Below are positions 1 to 7,107 of a DNA stretch of 17,177 bases, in pieces; position 1 is the first letter of the stretch, and each line of letters begins with the position of its first letter. The stretch comes from Oscillospiraceae bacterium (GTDB lineage Bacteria; Bacillota; Clostridia; Oscillospirales; Oscillospiraceae). The stretch covers positions 1 to 17,177 of the forward strand of contig JAHHSF010000012.1 of assembly GCA_020025375.1 (NCBI GenBank). Direction: 5' to 3'. The translations under genes were made by a program, and so were the position numbers. The notes beneath the pieces were generated by a model that was given only the letters and a program-made list of their open reading frames with translations, was not told the origin of the DNA and searched no databases.

Positions 1-1
1 G

Positions 2-571
2 AAGATCACCTTCGCCAACGCCTTCGAGATTGCCGACGACGTACTCCGCCAGGCGGTGCAGTCCATCTCCGACCTCATCAAGAACACCGGCTTCATCAAC
101 CTGGACTTCGCCGATGTGTCCGCCGTCATGAAAAACGCCGGCATGGCTCACATGGGCGTGGGCCGGGCCGCCGGGAAGACCAAGGCCGAGGAGGCCGCCA
201 AGATGGCTATCTCCTCCCCCCTGCTGGAGACCTCCATCAACGGCGCAAAGGGCGTGCTGGTAAACATCACCGGCTCCGTGGACATCGGCCTGGAAGAGGT
301 GGAGACCGCCGCCGACCTGGTGCGCCAGGCCGCCCATCCCGAGGCCCTGATCATTTTCGGTGCCGCCTTTGACGACAGCTTGGACGACGAGATTCGGGTC
401 ACCGTCATCGCCACCGGCTTCGAGGAGGGGAACGGCAGGGAGGAGCCCAAGGAAGAGCCCAAGCCTGAGACCGCCGCCCCCGTGGCAGGGGACAAGGAAG
501 AGGCCTCCAAGCTCCAGACCGAGGACGATGTGTTCGAGGACATCCTCCGCATCTTTGAGCGGGGCAAATAA
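2..571 (+). CDS. ftsZ: Cell division protein FtsZ, C-terminal part (5' end outside window)
   Basis: FtsZ is the tubulin-like GTPase that forms the cytokinetic Z ring. The frame is open from base 2 and encodes the last 189 residues; the GTP-binding N-terminal domain lies upstream of the window. The sequence shows the central helix and C-terminal activation domain: AADDVLRQ-like IADDVLRQAVQ, then INLDFADV, the synergy-loop region VMKNAGMAHMGVG, and VLVNITG. After about residue 135 comes a short acidic Pro/Glu-rich linker of roughly 35 residues, ending in EDDVFEDILRIFERGK. Known FtsZ proteins end in a conserved peptide close to D-x-x-IPxFLR, which binds FtsA, SepF and other partners; that motif is absent here in its usual form. 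The gene is followed 10 bases later by a strong terminator and converges on the alaX-type gene. Identity is certain; only the tail is unusual. Confidence 0.96.
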   Translation, partial: KITFANAFEIADDVLRQAVQSISDLIKNTGFINLDFADVSAVMKNAGMAHMGVGRAAGKTKAEEAAKMAISSPLLETSINGAKGVLVNITGSVDIGLEEVETAADLVRQAAHPEALIIFGAAFDDSLDDEIRVTVIATGFEEGNGREEPKEEPKPETAAPVAGDKEEASKLQTEDDVFEDILRIFERGK

Positions 572-581
572 GCAGAACAAC

Positions 582-613
582 AAACAGGTCCGGGTTTCCC
601 CGGACCTGTTTTT
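582..613. terminator. Bidirectional intrinsic terminator between ftsZ and alaX-type gene
   Basis: A perfect 13-bp stem (582-594 with 599-611, core CAGGTCCGGG) has a 4-base loop. It is followed on the + strand by TTTTT (609-613) and on the minus strand by a T-rich run (TTTGTTGTT). It lies between the ends of two convergent genes and can serve both. Confidence 0.9.
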
Positions 614-664
614 CTATGTCACCCTTGCCATTCCCTTCTTTTTTCGGTTCATTGTAAAATCGAA

Positions 665-1810
665 TTATCTCTGGAAAAAGGCTTCGATCTCCTCTTGGGA
701 GGCATTGACACCCCCCTGAACAAAGTCTGGCTTTCCGCCGCCCCGGCCGTGGAGAGCGGTGTTCATCTCCTTGGTAAAGGCCCGTAAGTCACCCCCAGGC
801 TGGCCCATGGCATACTGGAAGGTCCCCTCCGCTCCGGAAAAGACCGCCCCCCTGCCGCCGCACCGGGCGGCCAGGGCGATGGCCATACGGCGCACCCCAT
901 CGGGGCTGAGGCCCTGCCGGAAGAGAAGCACATCCCCCACCCCGGCGTAGGCCTCAGCCTCCCGGGCAAAGAGGACCTCCTCCCGCTCCACCAGCTGGCG
1001 GCGGACCTCGGCCAGCTCCTCCTTAAGGCGGGTCACGGCGGCCAGGGTCCCCTCCGGCTTCACAGAGAGAAGCTGGGCCACTTCCCGGTTCTGCTCCCGG
1101 TTCATAGTGAGATACGCCAGGGCCTTCCGCCCCGCCAGCATCTCGATTCGGACCCCCTCCCGGAAGGGCTGGACGGTGAGGAGCTTCACCAGCCCCACCT
1201 GTCCCGCCCGGAGAACGTGGGTGCCGCAACAGGCGCAGGTGTCGGCCTCGGGGAAGCGGACGATACGCACCGCCCCCTCCAACGCCTTTTTACTGCGGTA
1301 ATCCAACGTGGCCAGCCCCTGGGCGTCGGGCCAGAGGACCTCCACCCCCCGGTCCTCCCAGATGCGCTGGTTGGCCAGAGCCTCCACCCTCTCCATGTCC
1401 TCCTGGCTGAGGGGACCGTCGAAGTCGATGGTCACATACTGGGCCCCCATGTGGAAGCCCACGTTGTTATAGCCGTATAGGCTGTGGATCAGGCCGCTGA
1501 CTATGTGCTCTCCGGAGTGGGCCTGCATATGGTCAAAGCGCCGGGCCCAGTCCAGTTCCCCGGTAACGGTCTCCCCAACGGGGAGTGGCCCATCGCAGGT
1601 GTGCAGGATGGCTCCTTCTTTTTCATGGACGTCCAGGACCTTCACATCCCCCAGAACGCCCTGGTCGGCGGGCTGGCCGCCCCCCTCTGGATAGAAGGCG
1701 GTGCGGTCCAAGGTCACCAGGAAGCCCCCCTCCCCCTCCCGGCAGTTTAGCACGGTAGCAGTAAAGGAGCGGCAAAAGGAATCCGCGTAGTACAGCTTTT
1801 CGGTCTCCAT
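665..1810 (-). CDS. Free-standing alanyl-tRNA editing protein, AlaX-L type with DHHA1 domain
   Basis: The 381-residue protein resembles the editing and C-terminal parts of alanyl-tRNA synthetase without the catalytic core. This family hydrolyses mischarged Ser- or Gly-tRNA(Ala) in the cytosol. Visible elements are an N-terminal second-domain-like beta region (about 1-90, with FYPEGGGQPADQG), the zinc-binding editing site H98-S-G-E-H102, and the second half Cys194-x3-His198 in CCGTHV. A coiled segment follows (about 250-285), then a C-terminal DHHA1 domain ending in GRGGGKPDFVQGG (355-367). All expected metal ligands are present, so the protein should be active. The start is ATG with an AGGAGG-type site 7-8 bases upstream. 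It is the last gene of the minus-strand block, separated from the coiled-coil gene by a strong hairpin, so its expression may be partly uncoupled. Database names for this group vary (alanyl-tRNA editing protein, DHHA1 domain protein). Confidence 0.88.
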   Translation of the reverse strand: METEKLYYADSFCRSFTATVLNCREGEGGFLVTLDRTAFYPEGGGQPADQGVLGDVKVLDVHEKEGAILHTCDGPLPVGETVTGELDWARRFDHMQAHSGEHIVSGLIHSLYGYNNVGFHMGAQYVTIDFDGPLSQEDMERVEALANQRIWEDRGVEVLWPDAQGLATLDYRSKKALEGAVRIVRFPEADTCACCGTHVLRAGQVGLVKLLTVQPFREGVRIEMLAGRKALAYLTMNREQNREVAQLLSVKPEGTLAAVTRLKEELAEVRRQLVEREEVLFAREAEAYAGVGDVLLFRQGLSPDGVRRMAIALAARCGGRGAVFSGAEGTFQYAMGQPGGDLRAFTKEMNTALHGRGGGKPDFVQGGVNASQEEIEAFFQR

Positions 1811-1828
1811 GGGTTTCTCCTCCTAGGG

Positions 1829-1860
1829 AAAGAGCGCCGCGGCTTGCCGCGGCGCTCTTT
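1829..1860. terminator. 15-bp hairpin between coiled-coil gene and alaX-type gene
   Basis: A perfect inverted repeat (arms 1829-1843 and 1846-1860, AAAGAGCGCCGCGGC) is separated by two bases. On the minus strand, the direction of the flanking genes, it ends in CTCTTT followed by CC, a short T tract. On the + strand it is followed by a longer run (TTTTATTTTTCTT). It probably terminates or attenuates minus-strand transcription and would also stop antisense transcripts. A near-identical hairpin lies at 10594-10625. Confidence 0.7.
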
Positions 1861-1868
1861 TATTTTTC

Positions 1869-2387
1869 TTAATCTTCGTCTGCCTCGGCATCGTAAACTC
1901 TGCTCTGGCCAGAGGGAGCGGCGGGCACGCCACCAGCGGCAGCCCGGAAGCGGATGCGGGACTTCTTAATTTCGTCATAGGCCTCCGCCACCGCTTCCTC
2001 GGTACGCTTCAAGGCGTCCTCACAGTAGTCGTTGGCCGCCTTCTTCAGCTCCCGGCTGCGCTCCTCGGCCAGACGGAGCATCTCGTTGCTCTTCTGCCGG
2101 GCGGCATTCAGGACCTGGTCCTCCGCGATCATCTGCTTGGCCTTCTCCTCCGCCTGCTGACGAATGAGGTCGGCCTCCCGCTTGGTGGAAGCGATGTAAT
2201 CCGCCCGGGAAGCCACCAGCTTCTGGGCCTCGGACAGTTCCACCGGGAACTGAGCCTTCAAATCATCCAACAGGTCCAGGGCGCGGTCCCGCTCAATGAT
2301 GCACTTGTCACTGGACAGGGGTACGTTCTTCGCCTCTTCGATCATGCCGTAAAGCATATCCAACAATTCATCCACGCCACTGGCCAT
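1869..2387 (-). CDS. Coiled-coil protein of unknown function (V-ATPase subunit H-like / DivIVA-like)
   Basis: This 172-residue soluble protein has no signal peptide or membrane segment. About residues 50-145 form one long charged helix rich in Glu, Lys, Arg, Ala and Gln (for example KREADLIRQQAEEKAKQM), typical of coiled coils. The N-terminal 45 residues (GVDELLDMLYGMIEEAKNV) and the short Ala/Gly/Pro tail flank it. Proteins like this next to coaD in Clostridia are often labelled ATPase or V-type ATPase subunit H-like only because of coiled-coil similarity; I see no nucleotide-binding motif. The start ATG overlaps the coaD stop by one base (TGATG), with AGGAGG about 8 bases upstream, so it is translationally coupled to coaD. 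A structural or division-site role is possible but unproven. Confidence 0.85.
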   Translation of the reverse strand: MASGVDELLDMLYGMIEEAKNVPLSSDKCIIERDRALDLLDDLKAQFPVELSEAQKLVASRADYIASTKREADLIRQQAEEKAKQMIAEDQVLNAARQKSNEMLRLAEERSRELKKAANDYCEDALKRTEEAVAEAYDEIKKSRIRFRAAAGGVPAAPSGQSRVYDAEADED

Positions 2388-2899
2388 CAGTTTGTCCTCC
2401 TACTGTCGATTTTGGCCCTTACGTCGTCTACAATCTCCCGGGGAATGAAGTCCCGCAGGTCGGCCCCATAGTAGGCCATCTCCTTCACAACGGTAGAGCT
2501 GAGATAAGTATATTTCTCACTGGAAGTGAGAAACAGAGTATCGAGTCTGGGGTTGAGCTTGCGGTTGATAAGGGCCATCTGTGCCTCCTTCTCATAGTCG
2601 GAGACCGCCCGCAGGCCCTTGATAAGTGCCCGGGCCTTCTTCTTCTTCGCATAGGAAGCCAACAGCTCGGTGGAACAGTCTACCTCCACATTGGTCAGCC
2701 CCGCGCCGTCGATGACCCGCTGAATGAGGGCGGCTCGCTCCTCGTAAGGGAAGAGGCCGCTTTTCTCCGAATTCACCATGACGCACACGATGAGCTTGTC
2801 AAAGAGGACAGCCGCCCGCTTGATAATATTCAGATGTCCCAGGGTAATGGGGTCAAAGGAACCTGGATAAATGGCAGTTGTCTGCTGGGGCTGGGCCAT
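2387..2899 (-). CDS. coaD: Phosphopantetheine adenylyltransferase CoaD
   Basis: CoaD transfers AMP from ATP to 4'-phosphopantetheine to give dephospho-CoA, the penultimate step of coenzyme A synthesis. The protein is a small Rossmann-type nucleotidyltransferase, close to the usual 160 residues. It shows YPGSFDPITLGH, with the catalytic T/HxGH motif as TLGH (residues 19-22), the substrate-binding EKYTYLSS region and the SSTVVKE signature (134-140). I chose ATG at 2899 (170 residues). An upstream in-frame GTG at 2908 overlaps the rsmD stop as GTGA, but the AGAAAGG site lies only about 1-2 bases before GTG and about 10 before ATG. It follows rsmD directly, the same rsmD-coaD pair as ylbH-ylbI in Bacillus. 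Confidence 0.96.
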   Translation of the reverse strand: MAQPQQTTAIYPGSFDPITLGHLNIIKRAAVLFDKLIVCVMVNSEKSGLFPYEERAALIQRVIDGAGLTNVEVDCSTELLASYAKKKKARALIKGLRAVSDYEKEAQMALINRKLNPRLDTLFLTSSEKYTYLSSTVVKEMAYYGADLRDFIPREIVDDVRAKIDSRRTN

Positions 2900-2904
2900 T
2901 GGCT

Positions 2905-3450
2905 TCACGCCTTTCTGCGATAAACAGTCACCTTGATTTTGCCGTAATGATACTCCCGCCCCTTTTCATAGGGGGCGGGTAGCTCGGGCAGTTTCTTGTC
3001 CAAGGCGGTTTCGCAGACTATTATACCATTTTTCGTCACAATGTCAATCGCCGCAATGTTTGTAAGGCTGCGATCCATAAGGGGGCCTTCATAGGGCGGG
3101 TCCAGAAAGACCACGTCATACTTCTCCCGACACCCGGCCAGAAACGCCATGGCGTCCGAGGCCACGATCCGGGTCTTGTCCCCAAAGCCGCAGACCTCCA
3201 CATTTTCCCGGATGATCTTCACGGCGGCGGGGTTGAGCTCCACCAGGGTGGCCTCGGCCGCCCCCCTGGAGAGCGCCTCAATGGAGAGCTGTCCGCTCCC
3301 CCCGTAGAGGTCCAGAATCTTTCGGCCCTCGATGTCAAATTGGATGATATTAAAAATAGACTCCTTCACCCGGTCGGTGGTGGGCCGGGTGTCCAGGCCA
3401 GGCAGTTCTCTCAGCTTCCGCCCCCGGGCAGTCCCAGTGATGACGCGCAT
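2905..3450 (-). CDS. rsmD: 16S rRNA (guanine-966-N2) methyltransferase RsmD
   Basis: RsmD uses S-adenosylmethionine to methylate G966 of 16S rRNA during 30S assembly. The 181-residue length is normal. The N terminus RVITGTARGRKL and the block TRPTTDRVKESIFNII are diagnostic. The SAM-binding motif is DLYGGSGQLSIEALSRGA (47-64), and the catalytic motif is FLDPPY, with DPPY at 117-120. The start ATG is preceded by GAGGAGG about 7 bases upstream. The gene lies between the transglutaminase lipoprotein gene (about 80 bases upstream) and coaD, whose reading frame it touches. Confidence 0.97.
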   Translation of the reverse strand: MRVITGTARGRKLRELPGLDTRPTTDRVKESIFNIIQFDIEGRKILDLYGGSGQLSIEALSRGAAEATLVELNPAAVKIIRENVEVCGFGDKTRIVASDAMAFLAGCREKYDVVFLDPPYEGPLMDRSLTNIAAIDIVTKNGIIVCETALDKKLPELPAPYEKGREYHYGKIKVTVYRRKA

Positions 3451-3480
3451 CTTTTTTCCTCCTCTTTCCTGATATGCAAA

Positions 3481-3505
3481 GGCAAGGGAAAACTCCCCCT
3501 TCGCC
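3481..3505 (-). terminator. Weak hairpin between lipoprotein gene and rsmD
   Basis: On the minus strand GGC-g-AAGGG can pair with CCCTTGCC across an 8-base loop, giving 8 bp with one bulge, followed only by TTTGC. This may attenuate read-through from the lipoprotein gene. The T tract is poor, so the call is tentative. Confidence 0.25.
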
Positions 3506-3531
3506 TTCTCAATAACCGGCTTCTCTCCCTC

Positions 3532-4698
3532 CTATTCCGTGGGCAGGGCAGAAACCCCATCCCAGCGGTAGTGGGTGGCAGTGGCCTCGGGGACATTCTC
3601 ATAGTCCCACTGGTGATTGCTTTCCCGCATTTCCTCGCTGGTGATGTTGAAATATTCGTGGTGGACCCTGTCCCACACCGCTTTGGCCGCCATGTCACTG
3701 TTCCACAGCGGGTCGTCCCAGGTCACATCCACACAGTACCATTTCCCGTCCAGCTTCACCATATTCCAGGCGTGGTCATCCCGGGAGTCGAAGGCGGCTC
3801 CCACCACGGTGATACACTCCACCTCCGCCAAGTCCATGAAGAGCTGGAAGGTAGTGGCATACCCAAGGCAGATACCGTAGTTCTTGGCAAGCACTCCATA
3901 GGGATTGGTGTTGTCGGCCCGGCCCTCCGGGGTTTCCCTGTCATGGGTAGACTCATCGTATTTGCAGTGGGCCACCAGCCAATCGTGGAGGGCCAGTTCC
4001 TTCTCAAAGTCGGTCATATCCTCGGTGATGACCTTCTCAAAAATTTGTTTGCACCTGTCCAGAATAGCGGCGTCCTTCTGGCTCAGCCCACTCTCCTCCC
4101 CGCTCTCCCAGGCGGTCAGGATGGCCGAGGTATCGTAGAGGGTCATATCAAAATCGTTGGGCGGATCAAAGGGGACGAAGCTGCTCACGTCCAGGGTTGG
4201 CGCAGGCTCCGTGGTCCCGCCTGAGGGGCCCTCCCCCGCCTGGAAGCAGGCGATGAAGGCCGCCTCGGCCCCCGCCTGGTCAGGGCAGACGACCAGGGCG
4301 GCGTACCGCCCCTGGGTCAGCACCCGCCCTGCCCCCACCAAAGCGGCCTCCGCCGGGGCGTAGCCGAAAAAGTCCCCCTCCCTGTCCTTTCGGTGCTCCT
4401 CCAGGGCCTGGGCGGCGGCTTCCACGTCAGCTTCCCGGGGCAGGAGGAGAACGGCGACCTCCCGGCCATCCATGCCATCGGCGGCGTAGACCGCCCCCTC
4501 CTCCCAGGTCTCCAGCCCCATTGCCTGGAGGTAGGCGGTAAGGGCCTCCCCCTCAAACGAGTCCAGACCGTCGGTCTCGACCTGGCTCTCCAGGATGGCC
4601 TGGGCCACCTGGAGAGCTGTCAGATCGGCCGGGACCTCCTCCCCACCGCAGGCGGCGAGAAGGACAAAGAGGGACAATAAAACAAGCAGTCGTTTCAT
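3532..4698 (-). CDS. Lipoprotein with DUF4358-like domain and transglutaminase-like domain
   Basis: This 388-residue protein is probably anchored on the outer face of the membrane. The start is ATG at 4698 with AGGAGG about 7 bases upstream; the open frame continues further upstream but has no better site. A lipoprotein signal comes first: K2-R3, a hydrophobic run and the lipobox LLAAC with Cys17. Residues about 22-155 resemble DUF4358, small lipoprotein domains common in Clostridia (AVLLLPREADVEAAAQAL, then FFGYAPAEAALVGAGRVL, then YAALVVC). A Gly/Pro/Thr linker follows (155-170). Residues about 215-330 form a transglutaminase-like fold with the triad Cys277 (YGICLGYA), His309 (DDHAWNMV) and Asp324 (VDVTWDDP). 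Such domains act as cysteine proteases or transpeptidases, often on cell-wall or peptide substrates; the substrate is unknown. The gene sits between uvrC and rsmD behind a terminator-like hairpin and has no obvious functional link to them. Confidence 0.88.
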   Translation of the reverse strand: MKRLLVLLSLFVLLAACGGEEVPADLTALQVAQAILESQVETDGLDSFEGEALTAYLQAMGLETWEEGAVYAADGMDGREVAVLLLPREADVEAAAQALEEHRKDREGDFFGYAPAEAALVGAGRVLTQGRYAALVVCPDQAGAEAAFIACFQAGEGPSGGTTEPAPTLDVSSFVPFDPPNDFDMTLYDTSAILTAWESGEESGLSQKDAAILDRCKQIFEKVITEDMTDFEKELALHDWLVAHCKYDESTHDRETPEGRADNTNPYGVLAKNYGICLGYATTFQLFMDLAEVECITVVGAAFDSRDDHAWNMVKLDGKWYCVDVTWDDPLWNSDMAAKAVWDRVHHEYFNITSEEMRESNHQWDYENVPEATATHYRWDGVSALPTE

Positions 4699-4713
4699 GT
4701 TTGCCTCCTTTTG

Positions 4714-4751
4714 AAAAACCGTTCGCGTTTCCCCCTTAACAAGGGGAACGG
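4714..4751 (-). terminator. Terminator-like nested hairpin downstream of uvrC
   Basis: On the minus strand CCGTTC pairs with GAACGG, enclosing an inner CCCCTTGTTAAGGGG stem and a small bulge, and TTTTT follows (4714-4718). It lies between the uvrC stop and the ribosome-binding site of the lipoprotein gene. It likely ends or attenuates uvrC transcripts. The internal bulge makes strength uncertain. Confidence 0.55.
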
Positions 4752-4786
4752 AATTGCCGAGCTGTCCGGCATGGCGGCCTGGAGGG

Positions 4787-6670
4787 TCAAGGCTTCCCCC
4801 CGTGGAAGAAATCGTACACCGCCTGGGCAGTGCGCTGGTCCACCACCTCGGCAAGCTGTCCCTGGGAGGCGGTCTTGATGGCCTTCACGCTCTTAAAATG
4901 CTTGAGCAGGTCGGCCCTCCGCTTGGGGCCCACGCCTGAAATTTCATCCAGAACCGAGTTCTGGACCCGCCCCTTCCGCTGAAGCCGGTTGAACTCGATG
5001 GCAAAGCGGTGGGTCTCCTCCTGAATCTGGCCGATGAGGGAGAAAATAGCCTGATTCTGCTGAATTCCGATTTCCTCCCCCATGGGAGTCACCAGGGCAC
5101 GGGTACGGTGGCGGTCGTCCTTCACCATACCGAAGATGGGAAGGGACAGATTCAGCTTCTCCAGCACCGCCCTGGCTACCGCGGCGTGGGTGGTCCCGCC
5201 GTCGATGAGGAGCACGTCGGGCAGGGTGCCAAACTTCTCGTCCCCATCCAGATAGCGGCGGAACCGCCTTGTCAGAACCTGGTGCATGGATGCATAGTCG
5301 TCGGGGGCCTCCATATCCTTCAATTTGAAATGGCGGTAGTCCCGCTTGAGGGGCCTGCCGTCCACAAAGACCGTCATGGAGGCCACGATGTCGTCACTCC
5401 CGGTATTGGAAATATCGTAAGCCTCCATGCGGTGGGGCGTTTCCGAAAGCCCCAACAGCTTCCCTACCGCCTCCATGAGCTTGGATTGGCGCTCGGCCCG
5501 GTCGGTGGCCCGCTCCACCTCCTCCACCGCGTTGGTGTTGGCCAGGCGGATGAGGTCGGCCTTGGCCCCCCGCTGGGGGGTGACCAGGTTCACCCGCTTG
5601 CCCGCCTGCTCCGAGAGCATCCGGGCCAGGGAAGCTTCATCTTCGATCTCACAGGGGAGCAAGATCTGGGCGGGCATGGTGGATTTTTGTCCGTAATACT
5701 GCCCCAACAGGGCAGAAACCACCTGGGCTTCCTCCCCCTCCATGGGGGTTTCGATAAGCTCCATGTCCTTGGCGGCCAGCTCCCCATCGGCGTAGTGGAG
5801 AACCACGAAACAGCTTTTCGCCGTCCCCTTGTGGTAGCCCACCACATCGGTATCCGCCAGGGACCCGGCCACCACCTTCTGCCGCTTGCCCAGCAGCTCG
5901 ATCGCCCGGTAGCGGTCCCGGAGCTGGGCGGCCTTCTCGAACCGAAGCTCCTCAGCGGCCCGCTCCATCTCGGCGGTGAGCTCCTCCCCCACCTCCTTGA
6001 ATTTTCCCTCCAGGAGTCGGACGGCCTGCTCAATGACCTCCCGATACTCCTCCTGTGTCTTTGACCGGCGGCACCAGCCGTCGCACCGGCCCATATGGTG
6101 GTTGAGACAGGGCCGCTCCTTGCCGATGTCCCGGGGGAACTTCTTCCCACAGGTAGGCAGCTTCAGGGCGGCGCAGAGGGCGTCGATGATGCCCTGGGTA
6201 GCGCCCCGGCTCCCATAGGGGCCAAAGTACCGGGCTCCGTCCTCGGCGGGGCGGGTGGCGATGGAGAACCTGGGATAATCCTCCTTCACGTCCAGGCGGA
6301 TATAGGGGTAGCCCTTGTCGTCCTTGAGCAAAATATTATAGTGGGGCTGGTGGCGTTTGATGAGGGCACATTCCAGGACCAGGGCCTCGAACTCGCTGTC
6401 CGCAATGATAACGTCGAAGTGATCCACGGAGGACACCATTGCCCGTGTCTTTTCCGTGTGGGCGGCGGAGTCCTGGAAATACTGGCTCACCCGGTTCTTG
6501 AGGGCCTTGGCTTTGCCGACGTAGATAACCACGTTTTTCTCGTCCTGCATGATATACACGCCGGGCTTGAGGGGAAGGCTGTGGGCCTTGTCCTTCAGCT
6601 CCTGAAATTTTTCCGACCGGCAGACCTGGGTCCAGGTACGCGCCTCGTCCCGCTCCTTTTTCGGCGGCAT
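4787..6670 (-). CDS. uvrC: Excinuclease ABC subunit C (UvrC)
   Basis: UvrC makes both incisions around bulky DNA lesions after UvrAB loading in nucleotide excision repair. The domains are in the standard order (numbered from an upstream in-frame ATG at 6676; subtract 2 for the start used here): GIY-YIG nuclease with PGVYIM...VIYVGKAKALKNRV (38-63), a Cys cluster C176, C190, C198, C202, a UVR motif (about 238-260, RFEKAAQLRDRY), an RNase H-like nuclease with YDISN (420-424) and LLIDGG (489-494), and a tandem helix-hairpin-helix (577-620, ISGVGPKRRADLL). I prefer ATG at 6670 (627 residues): AGGAGG lies 7 bases before it but only 1 base before the ATG at 6676. The N terminus is about 25 residues longer than in Escherichia coli. 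A strong vegetative promoter lies just upstream. Confidence 0.97.
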   Translation of the reverse strand: MPPKKERDEARTWTQVCRSEKFQELKDKAHSLPLKPGVYIMQDEKNVVIYVGKAKALKNRVSQYFQDSAAHTEKTRAMVSSVDHFDVIIADSEFEALVLECALIKRHQPHYNILLKDDKGYPYIRLDVKEDYPRFSIATRPAEDGARYFGPYGSRGATQGIIDALCAALKLPTCGKKFPRDIGKERPCLNHHMGRCDGWCRRSKTQEEYREVIEQAVRLLEGKFKEVGEELTAEMERAAEELRFEKAAQLRDRYRAIELLGKRQKVVAGSLADTDVVGYHKGTAKSCFVVLHYADGELAAKDMELIETPMEGEEAQVVSALLGQYYGQKSTMPAQILLPCEIEDEASLARMLSEQAGKRVNLVTPQRGAKADLIRLANTNAVEEVERATDRAERQSKLMEAVGKLLGLSETPHRMEAYDISNTGSDDIVASMTVFVDGRPLKRDYRHFKLKDMEAPDDYASMHQVLTRRFRRYLDGDEKFGTLPDVLLIDGGTTHAAVARAVLEKLNLSLPIFGMVKDDRHRTRALVTPMGEEIGIQQNQAIFSLIGQIQEETHRFAIEFNRLQRKGRVQNSVLDEISGVGPKRRADLLKHFKSVKAIKTASQGQLAEVVDQRTAQAVYDFFHGGKP

Positions 6671-6705
6671 TTCCATTCCTCCTCTCCCTTTAAAATCGTA
6701 GCTTT

Positions 6706-6734
6706 ATCATACCATCCCGCTAAATTTTTGTAAA
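6706..6734 (-). promoter_or_regulatory. Sigma-A promoter of uvrC, extended -10
   Basis: On the minus strand the sequence has TTTACA (6729-6734), a 17-base spacer and TATGAT (6706-6711). TG one base before the -10 makes an extended -10 element. Transcription would start near 6699, about 30 bases before the uvrC start. The -35 abuts the terminator of the HPr gene, so uvrC is likely an independent transcription unit. Confidence 0.8.
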
Positions 6735-6766
6735 GAAAAAGCCCCGGACGCTTGTCCGGGGCTTTT
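6730..6766 (-). terminator. Intrinsic terminator of the HPr gene
   Basis: A perfect 13-bp stem (6737-6749 with 6754-6766, core GCCCCGGAC) has a 4-base loop and is followed on the minus strand by TTTTTCTTTA. It begins 10 bases after the HPr stop codon. The T tract overlaps the -35 region of the uvrC promoter. Confidence 0.92.
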
Positions 6767-6776
6767 GTTTGACGTC

Positions 6777-7040
6777 TTACTCGGCAAAATCGGTGGAGAT
6801 AAGCTCGATGAGGGCCTCAACAGCATCCTGCTCATCGGGGCCGTCAGCAATCAGGTTGATGGCGGTGCCCTTCACAATGCCCAGAGACAGAACGCCCAGC
6901 AGACTCTTGGCGTTCACACGGCGCTCTTCCTTCTCCACCCAGATGGAGCTCTTGAACTCGTTGGCCTTCTGAATAAAGAACGTGGCGGGGCGGGCATGCA
7001 GGCCCACCTGATTGTTGACCACTGCTTCCTTGATATACAT
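6777..7040 (-). CDS. ptsH: HPr family phosphocarrier protein
   Basis: The 87-residue protein has the HPr fold and usual length. His15 lies in GLHARPA, the site phosphorylated by enzyme I in the sugar phosphotransferase system. Ser46 lies in NAKSLLGVLSLG, the regulatory site used by HPr kinase in Firmicutes for CcpA-dependent catabolite repression. The presence of His15 separates it from Crh, which has Gln there. Neither enzyme I nor HPr kinase is next to it. The gene is monocistronic, with its own sigma-A promoter and a strong terminator. The start ATG is preceded by GGGGGA about 6 bases upstream. Whether it serves sugar transport or only regulation depends on partners outside the window; the symbol ptsH is by family. 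Confidence 0.93.
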   Translation of the reverse strand: MYIKEAVVNNQVGLHARPATFFIQKANEFKSSIWVEKEERRVNAKSLLGVLSLGIVKGTAINLIADGPDEQDAVEALIELISTDFAE

Positions 7041-7078
7041 AGTTTAATCCCCCTATAAATACCTCTATTGGTATCCAT

Positions 7079-7107
7079 AGCATATCAAATTTCTATCAAA
7101 TCGTCAA
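7079..7107 (-). promoter_or_regulatory. Sigma-A promoter of the HPr gene
   Basis: On the minus strand TTGACG (7102-7107) is followed by a 17-base AT-rich spacer and TATGCT (7079-7084). The start site would be near 7072, giving a leader of about 32 bases. Between this promoter and the mutS2 stop (7108-7170) I see only short hairpins without T tracts, so no clear mutS2 terminator. Confidence 0.78.

Noticed and set aside
3340..4224. Open frame of about 294 codons on the + strand
   Set aside because: It runs antisense across the rsmD start, the intergenic gap and the lipoprotein gene, which no real gene would be expected to do; no motif.
5009..6064. Open frame of about 351 codons on the + strand
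   Set aside because: It is antisense to uvrC, whose domains are complete. The protein is Gly/His-rich and has no recognisable fold or ribosome-binding site.
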